Assembly (NCBI GenBank): GCA_016875405.1
Contig: VGRJ01000032.1
Span: 1-41,536 of the forward strand
DNA from: Deltaproteobacteria bacterium
Lineage (GTDB): Bacteria; Myxococcota_A; Polyangia; Polyangiales; Polyangiaceae
Direction: 5' to 3'
Length of the DNA: 41,536 nt
The notes below the pieces were generated by a model. That model was not told the origin of the DNA and searched no databases. It saw only the letters and a list, made by a program, of their open reading frames with translations. Positions 9,123-16,960 of this stretch are shown one piece after another; within the stretch, counting starts at the first letter, position 1, and every line of letters begins with the position of its first letter. The translations under genes were made by a program, and so were the position numbers.

Positions 9123-10802
9123 GTGTCGTCGCTCCGTCGTCTCGCCCTCTTCGCGCTCGCGTCGCTCGTCCTCGGCGGCTGCCGCGAGGGCGCGACCAGC
9201 CATGACGCCGCTCCTCCGGTCGCGCCGACCTTGAGCGCGAGCTCCCTGGCCGCGAGCACCGCGACATCGTCCAGCCCGACCACCACGGCGACCGCCGACG
9301 CCGAGCCGAGGAGCCCGACGTTCGCGTCGGCGCCGCTCTTCGACGAGGCCCGTCAGGTCGAGGTCGTGATCGCGGGAGGCACCGTGATCGACGGCACCGG
9401 GGCGAGAGGGGCGCGCGCCGACGTGGTGATCGACGACGGGCGGATCGTTCACGTCGGACCGGTGGGGCCGCGAGTCGAGGCGCGTCGGCGAGTCGACGCG
9501 ACCGGGCTCGTGGTCGCGCCGGGGTTCATCGATCTGCATGCCCACGGCGAGCCCGAGGGCGCGAGTCGCAACTACCTCGCGATGGGCGTGACCACGATCT
9601 GCGTCGGGCAAGATGGTCGCAGCGTGACGGATTCGCCGATGCGCAAGCTCGCAGGAGTGCTTGGCAAAAAGCAGCTCGCGGTCAACGTGGTGCCGTTCGT
9701 CGGTCACGCGACCGTGCGCGAGCTCGAGGGCGTCAACCTCAAGGAGCAGCCGAGCCCGCGAGAGCTCGAGCGGATGACGAAGCGGGTCGAGCGGGAGCTC
9801 GCAGACGGCGCCTTCGGACTGACCACCGGGCTCGAGTATTTGCCGGGAGCCCGCGCGCCCAAGGAAGAGCTCATCGCCCTTGCGCGCCCGGTCGCCGCAG
9901 CCGACGGCCTCGTGATGAGTCACCTTCGCAGCGAGGACGACGACGCCATCGACGCCGCGCTCGACGAGCTCCTCGCGCAGGGAAAAGAAGGCGGGGCGCG
10001 GGTGCACGTCTCGCACCTCAAGATCGTGTACGGCAAGGGCGTTGCGCGCGCCGAGAAGCTCCTTCAGAGGCTCGACGAGGCACGTACCCGAGGCGTGCGA
10101 ATCACCGCGGACCTTTACCCCTACGAGGCGAGCTACACGACCATCGGCATCGTGTTCCCGGCCTACGCCAAACCGCCGCACTCCTACGCGCGGGTGCGGC
10201 GCGAGCGCCGCGACGAGCTCGCCGGCTACCTGCGCGAACGCATCTCGCGACGCGGCGGTCCCGAAGCGACGCTCTTCGGGACCGGCGATTACCGAGGCAA
10301 GACCCTCGCCGACCTCGCGCGCGCGTCGGGTCGCCCCTTCGAGGACGTGCTGCTCGGCATCGGCCCGAACGGCGCGAGCGCGGCGTATTTCGTGATCGAT
10401 CCCGAGGTGCAAGAGAGGTTGCTCCTCGACCCGAACGTGATGGTCGGCACCGATGGCTCGTCGTCGAGCCAGCACCCGCGCGGCTACGGAACGTTCGCGC
10501 GGGTCCTCCGGGAGTACGTGGTCGAGAAGGCGCGTCTCCCGCTCGAGGAGGCGGTCCGCAAGATGAGCGGAATGGCAGCGAGCACGCTCCGCCTCGAGGC
10601 GCCGAGGCGCGGCGTCGTCGCGAAGGATCACGCCGCGGACGTGCTCGTCTTCGACCCCCGCGAGGTGCGGGACGAGGCCAGCTACACCAAACCACATGCG
10701 CTCTCGAAGGGCATGCGGTGGGTCTTCGTGAACGGAGTCGCCGCGATAGCCGAAGGCAAGCTGACGAAGGCGCGCGGCGGTCGACTGCTCCTGCACCGCT
10801 GA
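9123..10802 (+). CDS. lipoprotein of the N-acyl-D-amino-acid deacylase (amidohydrolase) family
   Basis: A 559-residue lipoprotein: signal peptide, lipobox Leu-Gly-Gly-Cys (Cys20), a Ser/Thr/Ala linker to about residue 70, then an amidohydrolase TIM barrel. Metal-site features include DLHAHGE (His139, His141), SHLRSEDD, VHVSHLKI, and GTDGSSS with the likely catalytic Asp. LTTGLEYLPG and TADLYPYEA are typical of D-aminoacylases and dihydroorotase-like relatives. It should hydrolyse N-acyl-D-amino acids or related dipeptides outside the cytoplasm, possibly from peptidoglycan or secondary metabolites; the substrate is not deducible. The GTG at 9123 is chosen because the signal peptide follows directly. 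It is divergent from the OmpA-family gene. Confidence 0.85.
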   Translation: MSSLRRLALFALASLVLGGCREGATSHDAAPPVAPTLSASSLAASTATSSSPTTTATADAEPRSPTFASAPLFDEARQVEVVIAGGTVIDGTGARGARADVVIDDGRIVHVGPVGPRVEARRRVDATGLVVAPGFIDLHAHGEPEGASRNYLAMGVTTICVGQDGRSVTDSPMRKLAGVLGKKQLAVNVVPFVGHATVRELEGVNLKEQPSPRELERMTKRVERELADGAFGLTTGLEYLPGARAPKEELIALARPVAAADGLVMSHLRSEDDDAIDAALDELLAQGKEGGARVHVSHLKIVYGKGVARAEKLLQRLDEARTRGVRITADLYPYEASYTTIGIVFPAYAKPPHSYARVRRERRDELAGYLRERISRRGGPEATLFGTGDYRGKTLADLARASGRPFEDVLLGIGPNGASAAYFVIDPEVQERLLLDPNVMVGTDGSSSSQHPRGYGTFARVLREYVVEKARLPLEEAVRKMSGMAASTLRLEAPRRGVVAKDHAADVLVFDPREVRDEASYTKPHALSKGMRWVFVNGVAAIAEGKLTKARGGRLLLHR

Positions 10803-10887
10803 GACCCGGCGCTCCATTCCGGCGCGGGCCCGCCCCGATGCAGCGCGGCGCGACATCAACGGCTCGTCGATCCGGACATTTGGCGCG

Positions 10888-10902
10888 TGGCACGCAGTTC
10901 GC
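10888..10902 (+). promoter_or_regulatory. sigma-54 (-24/-12) promoter
   Basis: TGGCACG, four bases, then TCGC. The GG and GC pairs sit at the exact -24/-12 spacing, and only one base of the TTGC box differs from the RpoN consensus. It lies 28 nt before the ATG at 10930, with a strong AGGAGG at 10917-10922 in between. It once drove the MBL-fold gene of which only the start remains. Confidence 0.6.
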
Positions 10903-10929
10903 GCTGAGCCCACCCAGGAGGAGCCACAC

Positions 10930-10962
10930 ATGAAGATCACGTGCTGGGGAGTGCGCGGACGC
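10930..10962 (+). pseudogene. 5' remnant of an MBL-fold metallohydrolase gene
   Basis: Only the first ten codons remain: MKITCWGVRG, the typical opening of a group of MBL-fold metallohydrolases that normally continues with SIP and the metal-binding part. The ATG still has an ideal AGGAGG ribosome site and a sigma-54 promoter upstream. At about 10956-10966 the sequence jumps into the middle of a sigma-54 activator gene in another frame, so the rest of the gene has been deleted. The frame stays open to 11862, but most of that translation is out of frame with the activator. Confidence 0.65.
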
Positions 10963-10963
10963 G

Positions 10964-11673
10964 CGCACGCTCGGCAAGTTCGATGCGGCGCGCAGAGGGA
11001 CACTGTTCCTCGACGAGCTTGGCGAGCTCCCGCTCGCGGTGAAGGGAAAGCTCCTCGGCGTCGCGCAGGACCGAGCCTACCTGCGAGTGGGCGGGACCGA
11101 GTCGATCGCCGCCGACGTTCGGATCGTGGCGGCGACCAATCGCGACCTCGAACGAATGGTGGCGGACGGCCGGTTCCGCGAGGATCTGTACTTCCGCGTG
11201 AAGGTCGTCACGCTCGAGCTCCCGCCGCTGCGCGAGCGTGGGCCGCGCGACATCGAGCGGCTCGCGCGGCATTTCCTGTAAGCTGCCGCGAAGCGCAACG
11301 GGCTCGCGGCGCCAGCGCTGACCGACGCGGCGCTCCATCGCCTGGTGGCTACCTTTGGCCGGCCAACGTTCGGGAGCTCGAGAACTGCCTCGAGAGCGCC
11401 GTGGTCGTGGCCGAAGGGTCGAGCCTCGGCACCCTGGATCTTCCGCTCCCGGAGCGCATCCCCGTCTTCGCCGAAGCGCGCCTCGCGGACCACGTCCTAC
11501 CCGCAGAGCGGGGCCGAGCCACCACGCAAGCGGAGCCGGAGCTGCTCGAGGTCGTCGAGCGGCGTCACATCCTCGCCGTGCTCGAGCGGGCTTCCGGCAA
11601 TCAGACCCTCGCCGCGCAGCTCCTCGACATCGGGCGCAACACGCCCGCGCGCAAGCCGAAGAGCTACGGCCTC
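10964..11673 (+). pseudogene. decayed sigma-54-dependent activator (NtrC-type AAA+ and Fis HTH)
   Basis: The first block (10964-11278) encodes the second half of the AAA+ domain: GKFDAARRGTLFLDE (Walker B), VRIVAATNRDLE (sensor I) and REDLYFRV...LPPLRER. A TAA at 11279-11281 interrupts it. The same frame resumes with KRNGLAAPALTDAALHRL, then a frameshift near 11330-11350 moves the reading into YLWPANVRELENCLESA, a linker and a Fis-type helix-turn-helix. That HTH reads RNTPARKPKSYGL where Leu is expected at both Pro positions, which should break the recognition helix. The regulatory domain, Walker A and GAFTGA loop are missing. It is therefore dead in at least four ways. The 3' end touches the AgmX/PglI gene. 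Confidence 0.85.
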
Positions 11674-12887
11674 GGCCGACCAGCTGGGCGGCGCGGCGGA
11701 GGCGGCGCGTCAGGGAGCTCGTGGCGCGAGCGATCGCTCGAGAAGCGCAGGCCCACGACGAAGCGCAGATCGCCGCCCTCGGGCTTCGCGAACGACAGCC
11801 TTCGCGCGGTGCGGAGCACGCACTGGCTCATGCGCGGATCGGGGAACTGCGTCCCCGCCTGAAAGGCCTCGTCGACCTTGCCGCGCTCGGTGACGTGAAA
11901 GCGGAGGAGCATGCGACCCCAGAGGCCTGGCACCTTCTGCAGCGAGCGGCGGTAGCACGCCTCGAACTCGGGCTCGGCGGGACGCAGCCCGTCGCGCATC
12001 GCGGTCGTCGAGAGGAACCCGTCGCCGGGGATGAGCAGGTCCTCCGGCGGCGGCATGGGCTCATCCCCAGGACCGACGCGCATCTCGAACCTCACCGTCG
12101 ACGCGAGGCGCGCGGACGGGAACGTGAGGGCCTTCAGCTTCTCGGTCATGCACTCGGCCACCGGCCTGTCGGCGAGCTCGGTCTCGAGCAGCTGCACGTG
12201 CGTGACGACACCACTGCGGGAGATCGTCGCGAGCGCCTTGGTCCACCCGCGTAGCTCGGGATCCTTGTACGCGCCGAGCCGGTAACAGCGGATCACCTGA
12301 ATCCAATGGTTGCGGCGCGCGAGGCGCAGCACCTCGGCGAGATCGTGCGAGCCGCTGACGCGCTCGACGTTGACGACGACGCGCGGATCGGGGTGCCCCT
12401 CAGGCCCCGGCAACGGCTCCGCGAGGTCTCCGGTGCCTCCCGCGCCCCAGTGACGGAGCTCGCGGATGTCGCGACGATAAGCGTCGGAGGAGCGTGGCTC
12501 CGGGCGCTCGCCGAGTTTGTACGGCGCCTCGACGAGGAGCGTGGGGATCGGACCGGGCTCGCTCTTGGGGAGCGGAGCGAGCTGCGACGACGTCGACGAT
12601 GAGCCGAACGCGTCACGCTGCGCGGGCCCGTCATTTCCTTGGGTGGGAGGCTCGACGACGGCGGGTGCTCCCCCGGAGGCCGGCACCGCCTGCATCGCTC
12701 GAGACGACGGCGTGGAGGCCCCCGAAGGAGAGGGCGCGCTCGGCGCGACGAGCCGCGGGTCGGGCGGCCAGAGCGCAGGTGGCGCGGGGATCTCTGGCAA
12801 CACGGGAGCCGTCGGCCGCGCGACCTCGACGCAGCCGGCGAGCAGCGCGGCGCACGGGAGGAGGCGGCGCGCCAGCTCACGCCTCAT
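11664..12887 (-). CDS. AgmX/PglI-type lipoprotein with two C-terminal-domain repeats
   Basis: A 407-residue lipoprotein: signal peptide with lipobox Leu-Ala-Gly-Cys (Cys19), a long Pro/Ser/Ala linker (about 20-125), then two related domains. The first is about residues 180-270 (IQVIRCYRLG...GVVTHVQLLETELADRPVAEC). The second is about 300-390 (FEACYRRSLQKVPGLWGRMLLRF...DPRMSQCVLRTARRLSF). This pattern of CYRxxL, LRF, then a Cys and a hydrophobic end is that of the AgmX/PglI C-terminal domain of myxobacterial motility and transport proteins, related to TonB C-termini. A periplasmic scaffold role is inferred. It is the last gene of a three-gene minus-strand operon; its ATG overlaps the end of the DUF1415 gene by 11 nt. 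Confidence 0.8.
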   Translation of the reverse strand: MRRELARRLLPCAALLAGCVEVARPTAPVLPEIPAPPALWPPDPRLVAPSAPSPSGASTPSSRAMQAVPASGGAPAVVEPPTQGNDGPAQRDAFGSSSTSSQLAPLPKSEPGPIPTLLVEAPYKLGERPEPRSSDAYRRDIRELRHWGAGGTGDLAEPLPGPEGHPDPRVVVNVERVSGSHDLAEVLRLARRNHWIQVIRCYRLGAYKDPELRGWTKALATISRSGVVTHVQLLETELADRPVAECMTEKLKALTFPSARLASTVRFEMRVGPGDEPMPPPEDLLIPGDGFLSTTAMRDGLRPAEPEFEACYRRSLQKVPGLWGRMLLRFHVTERGKVDEAFQAGTQFPDPRMSQCVLRTARRLSFAKPEGGDLRFVVGLRFSSDRSRHELPDAPPPPRRPAGRPRP

Positions 12888-13527
12888 CGACGAGCCTTGG
12901 ATAGGTGGCCTCGCGCTCGCTTCGTAGCTCGGCGAGCAACGCGACGATGCGCTCGAGGTCGGCGTCGTCGAGATTCGCGACGCGCCCCTTCGGCTTGGCG
13001 GTCGCGGCGAGCAGCGCGGCGAGATCGAGGCTCGTGGGATCGACGAAGGTCGAGCCGCCGCCCGTCAAGCCTTGCGGGACGAACTGCACGAACGGGTCCG
13101 GGGCTCGTCGAACGAGGCCGATCCGGCGCTGCGTCGTCGTCGTGTCGCCCTCCATCTCGGGGTGGAAGGTCGCGTGGACGGGCGGCGTCGACTCGCCGCG
13201 CGCGAACACCTCGCGGCGGACGGCCTCGTGAAGCGCATTGCCGAAGCGCTCCATCGTGTGGCAACCCTCGCGGACGAGCGGGTAGACGAGGTGCACGACG
13301 CCCGGGGCCGCGAGCACGACGTCGCGTGCGAGGAGGACGTCGAGGCGACGCTCGAGGATCACGCAGAACCGCCCGAACGCGCTCTCGGGATCGTTCATGA
13401 ACGGACAGAGCCCGAACGCCCCGACGACCTCGCGTGCGTAACGGAGGTGAAGCGCGTGCACAGCCGCGACGAGCTCTTCCGCGCGGTAATGGGCCGCAAG
13501 CGCGCCGACGACGACCGGCTCAGCCAC
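12877..13527 (-). CDS. DUF1415-family protein
   Basis: A 216-residue cytoplasmic protein with the DUF1415 hallmark GLCPFMNDPES near residues 35-46 and a compact Arg/Glu-rich body including HPEMEGDTTTTQRRIGL. The catalytic or binding role of this family is not established. The GTG start at 13527 is chosen because it overlaps the end of the upstream barrel gene by 8 nt, giving translational coupling; TTG codons at 13539 and 13545 are alternatives. It sits between two envelope-protein genes, which is odd for a protein without export signal. The C-terminal 60 residues are more variable. Confidence 0.75.
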   Translation of the reverse strand: MAEPVVVGALAAHYRAEELVAAVHALHLRYAREVVGAFGLCPFMNDPESAFGRFCVILERRLDVLLARDVVLAAPGVVHLVYPLVREGCHTMERFGNALHEAVRREVFARGESTPPVHATFHPEMEGDTTTTQRRIGLVRRAPDPFVQFVPQGLTGGGSTFVDPTSLDLAALLAATAKPKGRVANLDDADLERIVALLAELRSEREATYPRLVDEA

Positions 13528-14257
13528 CGCCCGCTCCAACGTCAAACGCGTAGGCGAAGCCCGTGCGAATCGAGAACACCTGTGCGCTCCCGGCTCCCGA
13601 GACGCAGTCGGCCACGGGCCCGTCGCCGAGCGCGAGCACGCCGAAGCCTCCGGTGGTGAAGAACGAGAGCCCCGCCCCGAGCGGCGCATCGAGGCCGACC
13701 GCGACGCGCATCGCGGGCGCCGGCGAGCCCGTGCCACGGCAAGCGACGCTCGTCGCGCGCCCCGGCTCGAACGGCGGCCATAGGAGCGCGGTCGCGGTCG
13801 CGTGCTGCCAGGCCATTCCGACCCCGAGCGCGACCGAGGTCGCGAGCCACCGGTTCGACCACGGCTCGAGCCGCACGCCGAGCCAGCCCTGGTCGATCCG
13901 ACGCGATACCCGCGCACTTCCATAAGCGGTGACGCCGGACTGCTCCTCGCCGAGGCCGAACCGCTCGTAGCCTCCGACGATCGCGAAGCGCCGCGCAAAA
14001 TACGCACGAAGATCAAGCCCTCCGCCGATCGAGTCACGCTCGTCCGCCGCAAAGAACGGCGGCGCATCGAGGCGTCGATGGTAGCCGAGCTGCGGCGCGA
14101 CGCCGAACCGCGACAGCCTCCCGAGGCCCCACTCGTTGACGCGCTCGGCCACGGCGGCGGGCGGCGTCGAAGCGACCGCCGGCTCCTCGGCGACGGCCGG
14201 CAGGGCGAGCGAGGCGGTGAAAGAGGCGACGGCGAGGGCAGCGACGCGTGGACTCAC
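13520..14257 (-). CDS. outer-membrane beta-barrel-like protein
   Basis: A 245-residue exported protein with a signal peptide (about 1-23, ending AVA). From about residue 45 it shows alternating hydrophobic/polar strands with many Gly, Phe, Tyr and Arg residues (GYHRRLDAPPFF, IVGGYERFGLGEEQSG, LGVRLEPWSNRW, MRVAVGLDAPLG, FSIRTGFAYAFDVG), as in small outer-membrane barrels. The last residues are a Gly-rich end rather than the usual terminal aromatic. Cargo or function is unknown. It is the first gene of the operon with the DUF1415 protein and the AgmX/PglI lipoprotein. The start is GTG. Confidence 0.7.
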   Translation of the reverse strand: MSPRVAALAVASFTASLALPAVAEEPAVASTPPAAVAERVNEWGLGRLSRFGVAPQLGYHRRLDAPPFFAADERDSIGGGLDLRAYFARRFAIVGGYERFGLGEEQSGVTAYGSARVSRRIDQGWLGVRLEPWSNRWLATSVALGVGMAWQHATATALLWPPFEPGRATSVACRGTGSPAPAMRVAVGLDAPLGAGLSFFTTGGFGVLALGDGPVADCVSGAGSAQVFSIRTGFAYAFDVGAGGG

Positions 14258-14332
14258 GAGGGGGTTATATCCGATGGGCGCGGCGCGGCATTGTGCTTGA
14301 ATTTGGCCCTGCGATTTGCGAAGGTCCGCGAC

Positions 14333-14419
14333 GGAGGGATGACCGAGTGGCCGAAGGTGCCTGATTCGAAATCAGGTGTGCCTGCAAGGGTACCGCGGGT
14401 TCGAATCCTGCTCCCTCCG
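14333..14419 (+). tRNA. tRNA-Ser (anticodon CGA)
   Basis: A type II tRNA, 87 nt. The acceptor stem pairs GGAGGGA with TCCCTCC. The anticodon stem CCTGA/TCAGG encloses the loop TTCGAAA with CGA at 14367-14369, reading UCG serine codons. A long variable arm precedes the T-arm with GGTTCGAATCC. The discriminator base is G, correct for serine. CCA is not encoded and must be added afterwards. No integrase or repeated tRNA end is seen downstream, so there is no sign that it serves as an attachment site. Confidence 0.95.
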
Positions 14420-14504
14420 CTAAAACTTTCGCCTGGGTAGAACGCTCAAGGATTGCGACGGCCGACCGTTCTGGCTGCGCAGGGAGTGTGCTCTCCCGGG
14501 AGCC

Positions 14505-15782
14505 ATGCTTTACGCCGTCAAGCCCCCCGCCGCCTCACCACGCCCATCGCAGCTCGTCCGCGAGCCGTCGCCCGAGGGCGGACACGACGCGGAGGACATG
14601 CGGCTCGTGCTGCGCAACGCGCTGCGGACGTTCACCTCGACGCCGCTCCAGGCACCGCAGCTCCGAAGCTACGCCGAGTACCTCGAGTCGATGGCCTATG
14701 CAGGGCCGACGCGCTGGTTCGATGCGCCGAGCCGACTCGCCTGGGCTTGGCGTGACTACTTCGAGCTCGCCGACCGCGTCGAGCGGCAGCTCACGCTGCG
14801 CCCTGAAGAGCATGACGCCGATCAAGTGAGGCGAGTCCTCGTGAGCGCGATGACGCTGCTCACCTCGAGGGTGCTGGCGTTCGCGACGCAGGAGGCGCGC
14901 GCGAACCCGAAGGCGGTGACGGTGCCGCTCGTCGCGACCGCGAGCCGCGCGTCGTCTCGAACGCGCCGCTGGTGTTCGGACGACGAGCCCGGCAAGGCGC
15001 AGATGCTTGGCGTCCTCTCGTACTCCGTGATCGACGTCGCGTCTCAGGCGGTCGAGCGGCTCACGCACGACGATAGCTGCACCGCCGAGCTCGTCCAGGA
15101 GACCTCCCGGGCGCTCGACGAGGTGCTCGCGACGCTGCGCCAGCTCGCAGGTCATCACGCTCCGGACGCCTGCTTCGACGATGCCGACGAGGGGGCGAAC
15201 GCGCAGCCTTCACGAGCCGTCCGCGCGCTGCGAGGGCTCGCATGGAGCCACGATGTGCTCGGGCAAGCGGGGGTCGCGCCGAGACAGGGTCAAGTCGAAG
15301 ACATGCTCGGGCTGCTCGAGACGATGTGGCAGAGCGCGCAGGGCCGTCCGCACGAGCTGCCGACGCTCATCGGCTCGGCCGCGCACCTGACCTCGACATG
15401 GGCGACGCTCGTCGATTCCGGCACGGTGAAGACGGTGACGCCTGCGACCCGGAGCCTCTGGCTCGCGCGGCAAGCGAGCGTTCGAGCCGGCGACGATCTC
15501 GGACTCGCGAAGACCTTGCTCGAGGTCGCTCAGGCGGCCGCAGCGGTGGCCGGGCTGGCGATCCAGCGCGGCGTCGGAAACGGCATCGGCCTCGCCGCAC
15601 ACACCGCCGATCTGGTTGAGACCGTCGTGCGCCGCACCTCGGGTCGGCTGTCCGGCGAGACCTTCTTCGAGCCGGTCGCGAACCTCACGATGGTCGCCGC
15701 CGACGCGCGCGATCGCGGCCTACCTCAGAGCGCCGAGCTCTTCGATCGCATCGCCGGGCTCAACGTCGTCACCCGACGCTGA
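14505..15782 (+). CDS. helical protein of unknown function
   Basis: A 425-residue protein, predicted almost wholly alpha-helical and rich in Ala, Leu and Arg. Long amphipathic stretches occur around 60-160, 180-240 and 290-425. No signal peptide, membrane segment or known catalytic motif is seen. The segment TVPLVATASRASSRTRRW (about 145-162) is basic and probably a loop. The ATG at 14505 has a weak GGGAG upstream; Met at about 14598 is an alternative start that removes a Pro-rich leader. It follows the tRNA gene and converges on the phosphofructokinase gene. I do not recognise the family. Confidence 0.7.
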   Translation: MLYAVKPPAASPRPSQLVREPSPEGGHDAEDMRLVLRNALRTFTSTPLQAPQLRSYAEYLESMAYAGPTRWFDAPSRLAWAWRDYFELADRVERQLTLRPEEHDADQVRRVLVSAMTLLTSRVLAFATQEARANPKAVTVPLVATASRASSRTRRWCSDDEPGKAQMLGVLSYSVIDVASQAVERLTHDDSCTAELVQETSRALDEVLATLRQLAGHHAPDACFDDADEGANAQPSRAVRALRGLAWSHDVLGQAGVAPRQGQVEDMLGLLETMWQSAQGRPHELPTLIGSAAHLTSTWATLVDSGTVKTVTPATRSLWLARQASVRAGDDLGLAKTLLEVAQAAAAVAGLAIQRGVGNGIGLAAHTADLVETVVRRTSGRLSGETFFEPVANLTMVAADARDRGLPQSAELFDRIAGLNVVTRR

Positions 15783-15815
15783 CGGCGCTCCCTCGGCCAC
15801 GCGGGCGCCTCGGGC

Positions 15816-16919
15816 TCACTCGTCGCCGAACACGATGCCGACGTCGCGCGCGGCCTTCAGCACCGGATCGTTTGCGGGCACGAGGTGAGGCGCGGCGATC
15901 GCTTGCGCGATCGGGACGAGGACGACATCGGGCGTCCGCAGCGCCACCATCTGTCCCCACTTCCCGGCGAGGACGGCGTCGACCGCGGCGACCCCGAAGC
16001 GCGTGCCGAGGACGCGATCAAACTGGGTCGGGCTGCCGCCTCGCTGGAGGTGGCCGAGCACCGTGACCCGCACCTCGACGTCGAGGTGGGGCTCGAGCGC
16101 GGCCGCGAGCCGATACCCGGCGCCGAAGAGCCGTCGCATCTTGCCGAGCTCACGCGGCCCCTCGTAGCTCGCCTCGCCGGCGGCTGGCCGTGCGCCCTCG
16201 GCGACGACCACGATGCTGTACGGCTTGCCCTTCGCCCGGCGCGCGCGAATCGCCTGCACCACCCGCTCGATTCGATAAGGGATCTCGGGCAAGAGGCACA
16301 CGTGCACGGCGCCCGCGATCGCAGCGTGGAGCGAGATCCAGCCCGCGTCGCGCCCCATCAGCTCGAGGATCATCACGCGGTCGTGGCTCTCTGCGGTGTC
16401 CTGGAGCCGATCGATCGCGTCGGTCGCCGCCTCGACCGCGGTGTTGAAACCGAAGGTGTAGTCGGTCGCGCCGAGATCCTGATCGATGGTCTTCGGCACG
16501 CCGACGATGCGCAGGCCCTTGTCGATGAGGCGCTGGGCGATGCGCATGCTGCCGTCTCCGCCGACGCTGATGAGGCCATCGAGGCCGAGCTTCGCGCAGT
16601 TCTCGACGAGGCGATCGGAGACATCTTGTTCCTCGCGCTTGCCGTCGTGCTCGACGACGAAGCGGAAGGGGTCGCTCTTGTTCGAGGTGCCGAGGATCGT
16701 TCCGCCCTTGCCGACGATCTCCTCGACGTCGCGCGGCTCGAGCCAGCGGTTGCCGTGGGGCGAGCGGTAGTCGAGATCGATGAGCCCGCTCGTGGCGTCC
16801 TCGATCCCCAGGACCTCGATGCCTGACGCGCGCGCCTTCAGCACGACAGCGCGGATGACGGGGTTCAGGCCAGGGCAGTCGCCGCCGCCGGTGAAGATGC
16901 CGATGCGTTTGACGCTCAC
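15816..16919 (-). CDS. pfkA: 6-phosphofructokinase
   Basis: A 367-residue glycolytic kinase, cytoplasmic. The nucleotide-loop motif TGGGDCPGLNP is at residues 10-20, GGDGS at 120-124, and PKTIDQD at 142-148 with the catalytic Asp. The substrate helix contains ELMGRDAGWISLHAA, and the C-terminal part LGHLQRGGSPTQFDR is typical. Gly in GGDGS is the residue of ATP-dependent enzymes, while Lys in PKTID is shared with pyrophosphate-dependent and group III enzymes, so ATP is the likelier donor but not proved. Gln replaces the usual Asn in TIDND. The ATG lies 42 nt downstream of the PrsW stop, so the two may be co-transcribed. Confidence 0.92.
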   Translation of the reverse strand: MSVKRIGIFTGGGDCPGLNPVIRAVVLKARASGIEVLGIEDATSGLIDLDYRSPHGNRWLEPRDVEEIVGKGGTILGTSNKSDPFRFVVEHDGKREEQDVSDRLVENCAKLGLDGLISVGGDGSMRIAQRLIDKGLRIVGVPKTIDQDLGATDYTFGFNTAVEAATDAIDRLQDTAESHDRVMILELMGRDAGWISLHAAIAGAVHVCLLPEIPYRIERVVQAIRARRAKGKPYSIVVVAEGARPAAGEASYEGPRELGKMRRLFGAGYRLAAALEPHLDVEVRVTVLGHLQRGGSPTQFDRVLGTRFGVAAVDAVLAGKWGQMVALRTPDVVLVPIAQAIAAPHLVPANDPVLKAARDVGIVFGDE

Positions 16920-16960
16920 GCCTTCGGGTGTAGGAGGCGAAGACCCGAACGGTCAAGCGT

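Noticed and set aside
9015-11003. N-terminal extension of the OmpA-family frame on the minus strand
   Set aside because: It lies opposite the deacylase gene and has no export signal; the signal peptide at 9014 marks the true start.
10930-11862. Open frame that could be annotated as one intact gene
   Set aside because: Only its first ten codons and its late Fis-HTH part match real families; the AAA+ block is in another frame, so it is a chance fusion in a pseudogene.
12639-13400. Plus-strand Arg-rich open frame
   Set aside because: Antisense to the AgmX/PglI and DUF1415 genes, with the composition of a GC-rich shadow.
14333-14419. tRNA-Ser as an integration site of a genomic island
   Set aside because: No integrase, repeated tRNA end or change in base composition follows it.
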